Origin: UBA2329 sp964577215
GTDB taxonomy: Bacteria > Bacteroidota > Bacteroidia > Chitinophagales > Saprospiraceae
Assembly (NCBI GenBank): GCA_964577215.1
Contig: CAZNYK010000005.1
Location: 1-64,000 of the forward strand
Reading direction: 5' to 3'
Length of the DNA: 64,000 nucleotides
The notes below the pieces were generated by a model that was not told where the DNA came from, searched no databases, and saw only the letters and a list, made by a program, of their open reading frames with translations. A program made the translations under genes and the position numbers. Below are positions 61,541 through 64,000 of this stretch, in pieces; within the stretch, counting starts at the first letter, position 1; each line of letters starts with the position of its first letter.

Positions 61541-61565
61541 GAAATATTCATATCATCAGATACAC

Positions 61566-62243
61566 ATGGCCCAAACCAATCACCCCTTCCTGCCCTACAA
61601 AGGGCTGCGTTTTACCCCGGCAGAAATGCTCCGCCGCAGCCGGGAATTTTACCAGGAGATGGACGCGCGCCGCACCTTGCGCATGTTCTCCGACAAGCCC
61701 GTGCCGCGTGAGATCATCGAGAACGTCATCATGACGGCTTCCTCCGCTCCTTCCGGCGCACACAAACAACCCTGGACTTTCTGCGCAGTGAGCGACCCGA
61801 AGATCAAAGCCCAAATACGGGAGGCGGCGGAAAAAGAAGAATACACCAACTACCACGGCCGCATGTCGGAAGAGTGGCTGGAAGACCTCGAACCCTTCGG
61901 CACCGACTGGCACAAGCCCTTCCTGGAAATAGCCCCCTGGCTCATCGTGGCGTTCAAAAAATCCTATGACATAGAGGGAGAAGCCAAGCGAAAGAACTAC
62001 TACGTGAACGAGTCGGTGGGCATTGCCTGCGGATTCCTGCTTGCCGCTATTCACCACGCCGGCTTAGCGGCGCTCACCCATACGCCGAGCCCGATGAACT
62101 TCCTGCAGTCCATCCTCAGCAGGCCCGATAACGAGCGCCCGTTTCTGCTTATCCCCGTTGGCTTCCCCGCCGACGAGGCCACGGTGCCCGATCTCAAACG
62201 CAAGGAACCGGAAGAAGTCATAGCCTGGTTTGAAGCGTCATGA
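61566..62243 (+). CDS. nitroreductase family protein
   Basis: 225 residues from the ATG at 61566. ARRTLRMFSDKPVPREIIEN, VIMTASSAPSGAHKQPWTFC and VGIACGFLLAAIHHAGLAAL are the FMN-binding sites of the nitroreductase family; the family includes NADH-dependent oxidoreductases and iodotyrosine-deiodinase-like enzymes, which this one most resembles in having SSAPSGAHKQPW. Flavin reductase/dehalogenase-type activity. Ends in a 4-base overlap with xerD. Confidence 0.9.
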   Translation: MAQTNHPFLPYKGLRFTPAEMLRRSREFYQEMDARRTLRMFSDKPVPREIIENVIMTASSAPSGAHKQPWTFCAVSDPKIKAQIREAAEKEEYTNYHGRMSEEWLEDLEPFGTDWHKPFLEIAPWLIVAFKKSYDIEGEAKRKNYYVNESVGIACGFLLAAIHHAGLAALTHTPSPMNFLQSILSRPDNERPFLLIPVGFPADEATVPDLKRKEPEEVIAWFEAS

Positions 62244-63154
62244 ACTGGCAACCCTGCATCAATGGGTTCAGGGCGTATATGCTCCTGGAGCGCTCCCTCT
62301 CGCAGCACACCATTGAGGCGTACCTCGGCGACGTAGGCAAATTGGTGCAATTCCTGGCACTCAGCGGACAAGACAGCGGCCCCGAACAGGTGCAAACCGA
62401 TACCCTGAGCGCCTTTCTGATGTGGCTCAACGAACTCGGACTCGGCGCCCGCTCCCAGGCCCGCCTGCTCTCCGCGCTGAAAACCTTTTACAAATACCTG
62501 CTCACCGAAAACATCGTACAAACCGACCCCACCGAATTGCTCGAAGGGCCGCGCCTGCCCCGCCATATTCCAGAAGTGCTCAGTTTTGAGGAAATCCAGC
62601 GCATGCTCGAACTCATAGACCTGAGCACCCCGCACGGCGTGCGCAACCGCGCCATGCTGGAAACGCTTTACGCCTGCGGCTTGCGCGTGTCAGAATTGGT
62701 GGACCTGCGCATGTCCAATCTCTACTTGGACATAGGCTTCGTAAAGGTGACGGGCAAGGGCGACAAGGAGCGCATTGTGCCCATCGGCGAGGATGCCGTC
62801 AAACACATCCGGCTGTACGTGGAGGGCGTGCGCCAGGCCATGATGAACATCCACAAAGACCACGCCAACTACCTCTTCCTCAACCGCAGGGGCAAAAAAC
62901 TCACCCGCGTGATGGTATTCCTCGTCATCAAGGAAATTGCCGCAATGGCCGGAATAGAAAAAAACGTGAGCCCGCACACCTTCCGGCACTCTTTCGCCAC
63001 GCACCTCATCGAAGGCGGCGCCGACCTCAAAGCCGTCCAGGACATGCTGGGCCACGAGTCTATACTGACCACGGAGATATACACGCACTTGGATACGGAG
63101 TATCTGCGGGAAACCGTGTTGCAATACCATCCGAGAAATAAAGGCGGCGCGTAA
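62240..63154 (+). CDS. xerD: tyrosine recombinase XerD
   Basis: 304 residues. SAM-like N-terminal domain (RAYMLLERSLSQHTIEAYLG), catalytic domain with Arg149 (ACGLRVSEL), Lys173 (GKGDKERIVP), His246 and Arg249 (SPHTFRHSFATHL), His272 (LGHESILTT) and Tyr281 (IYTHL). All six residues are present. Resolves chromosome dimers at dif with XerC. Translationally coupled to the nitroreductase gene by ATGA overlap. A partner xerC is elsewhere. Confidence 0.95.
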   Translation: MNWQPCINGFRAYMLLERSLSQHTIEAYLGDVGKLVQFLALSGQDSGPEQVQTDTLSAFLMWLNELGLGARSQARLLSALKTFYKYLLTENIVQTDPTELLEGPRLPRHIPEVLSFEEIQRMLELIDLSTPHGVRNRAMLETLYACGLRVSELVDLRMSNLYLDIGFVKVTGKGDKERIVPIGEDAVKHIRLYVEGVRQAMMNIHKDHANYLFLNRRGKKLTRVMVFLVIKEIAAMAGIEKNVSPHTFRHSFATHLIEGGADLKAVQDMLGHESILTTEIYTHLDTEYLRETVLQYHPRNKGGA

Positions 63155-63172
63155 ATCCCTGCGCCCCCGGCA

Positions 63173-63673
63173 TTACGATGCCGGCACGGGCTTTTTCAGC
63201 CGGTCATTGACTAAAGTAGCCCACTTTTCCAGGAGTTGTACATCCCAGTTGATCTGCAGGTCGGCTCCATAGTGGTAAAATTCCAAGGTAATGTCGGATG
63301 CGCTTTTTTCCGAAGGCGTGAGGCACAATTCCAATTGTTCGACCACTTTGAAATTGCCGTGCTTTTTATCTGCCGTGCGGCTTATGTTGACGGCCTTGCA
63401 TTGCCGGATATTTGCCAGGTCGATCTCCTGTATCTGATCCTGGCCGTTGCCTCCCCTGATGAAATAAAGGAAATTGGCCTGCTCGTCGAGGCCTATGGCG
63501 GAATCGGCCCAGAAATCATGTTGCGCTAATTTGCCCCGGCGCTTCTCAGCTAAGCTGCGCAGCGTTTGCAGCAACTGCTTTTTGCGCTTTCTTCCGCTTC
63601 TGCCCAGCAAAATAAAAGGTACGACGCATATCACTATGATTATAGCGCCAGTGATGAATGTTCCAAAATCCAT
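63173..63673 (-). CDS. small membrane protein of unknown function
   Basis: 166 residues from the ATG at 63673. One N-terminal helix (FITGAIIIVICVVPFILLG), a basic stretch (RSGRKRKKQLLQTLRSLAEK), then a soluble domain that could be PH-like (GLDEQANFLYFIRGGNGQDQ, IQEIDLANIRQCKAVNISRT). No family known to me. Convergent with xerD. Confidence 0.75.
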   Translation of the reverse strand: MDFGTFITGAIIIVICVVPFILLGRSGRKRKKQLLQTLRSLAEKRRGKLAQHDFWADSAIGLDEQANFLYFIRGGNGQDQIQEIDLANIRQCKAVNISRTADKKHGNFKVVEQLELCLTPSEKSASDITLEFYHYGADLQINWDVQLLEKWATLVNDRLKKPVPAS

Positions 63674-64000
63674 TTGATAAGGTTTTTTGAATGAAAAAAT
63701 CAACACCCGGTACGGCTGTTGCCACACCGGAAAAACTCCCCGTGCCATTGCCCTGAAGCAGCAGCGACGGCAAATGAATAGGATCACCAGAAATAGTGGA
63801 AAGGGAAGATAACGTCGGCCTTCCGGAGCCGGATGGGAAAATCGCCGGCGAAACAGAGGTATTGAGAGAAAGTGTGGTGCAGGAGTTGTTCTGAGGCCTC
63901 TGAACCGTCTGAATGCAGGCCGAAGGGATATTTGATCTCGCAGGGCGAGTTATTGCTAATGGAATTGGCTGAATTCTTGGGCGCCGCAACAGGACAAAAC
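63674..64000. other. end of window, unresolved
   Basis: Two minus-strand frames are open here. One reads CPVAAPKNSANSISNNSPCE and then stops near 63797; the other extends from 63989 through to 63546 and overlaps the membrane protein gene. Neither shows a domain, so I do not call a gene; part of a gene running in from beyond 64000 is possible. Confidence 0.35.

Overview
The window comes from a draft genome of a Bacteroidota bacterium, most likely of the Saprospiria (Lewinella/Phaeodactylibacter-like) branch. The evidence is a type IX secretion (T9SS) C-terminal sorting domain on a secreted protease, a PorW/SprE-type T9SS lipoprotein, lipoproteins with Bacteroidota-style signal peptides, an eleven-hundred-residue IleS, many near-perfect TAnnTTTG minus-7 promoter boxes (several with TTG/TTTG 19-21 bases upstream), and remnants of the leucine-rich-repeat proteins common in that group. 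There are four 100-N gaps. Three of them have exactly the same 55 bases on both sides, the signature of unmerged k=55 assembly-graph contigs, so the duplications around them are probably artefacts.

Layout. 0-5 kb (minus): a T9SS-exported subtilisin-like protease, an effector-associated-domain (EAD11-like) membrane protein cut by a gap, and a small secreted protein. 5-8.3 kb (plus): a PLP-dependent threonine-dehydratase-like enzyme, an LRR remnant, a cupin and an AraC-type regulator. 8.4-23.3 kb is an accessory region: four toxin-antitoxin modules (UPF0175/DUF3368; DUF433/DUF5615 with a frameshift; a ParE/RelE pair; a VapC with an in-frame stop), a Fic protein, fragments of GH3 and LRR genes, a partly duplicated chromate-transporter/small-membrane-protein unit, and an AAA ATPase (DUF4143) gene preceded directly by a 32-bp tandem palindromic repeat array. 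A photolyase-family gene, an SLC13 permease and an ATP-grasp gene lie among them. 23.4-27.7 kb: ileS, hairpin repeats, two strong terminators and an unusual minus-strand RNA with tRNA acceptor, D and T arms around a long insertion, with its own promoter and terminator. 27.9-38 kb: an orphan SWIM zinc-finger protein, a beta-helix lipoprotein, two glycosyltransferases, two CBM48-like proteins, an M23 peptidase and a CapA-family protein. 38-53.5 kb is mainly minus strand: a GH3-like/beta-lactamase fusion, DUF1573, PolX, PsuG, a glycosyltransferase, FdhD with a small partner, a DEAD-box helicase, a MATE exporter, DUF72 and a second M23 peptidase; one beta-helix lipoprotein runs the other way. 53.6-64 kb: PorW/SprE, DUF547, HypD, an antirepressor-like protein, a sulfatase, a nitroreductase and XerD.

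How the genes work together. PorW and the sorting-domain protease are component and client of the same secretion route. The two M23 peptidases, CapA and the glycosyltransferases concern the envelope and surface polysaccharide. FdhD and HypD are maturation factors for molybdenum and NiFe enzymes whose structural genes are not in the window. The 8-23 kb stretch is an addiction/conflict zone in partial decay: two toxin genes and several larger genes are broken, while their antitoxins or small partners remain open.

All calls rest on reading the sequence and on remembered family motifs; no database search was run. The strongest candidates for something undescribed are the tRNA-like RNA at 27450-27642 and the 32-bp repeat array in front of the AAA ATPase at 14472.
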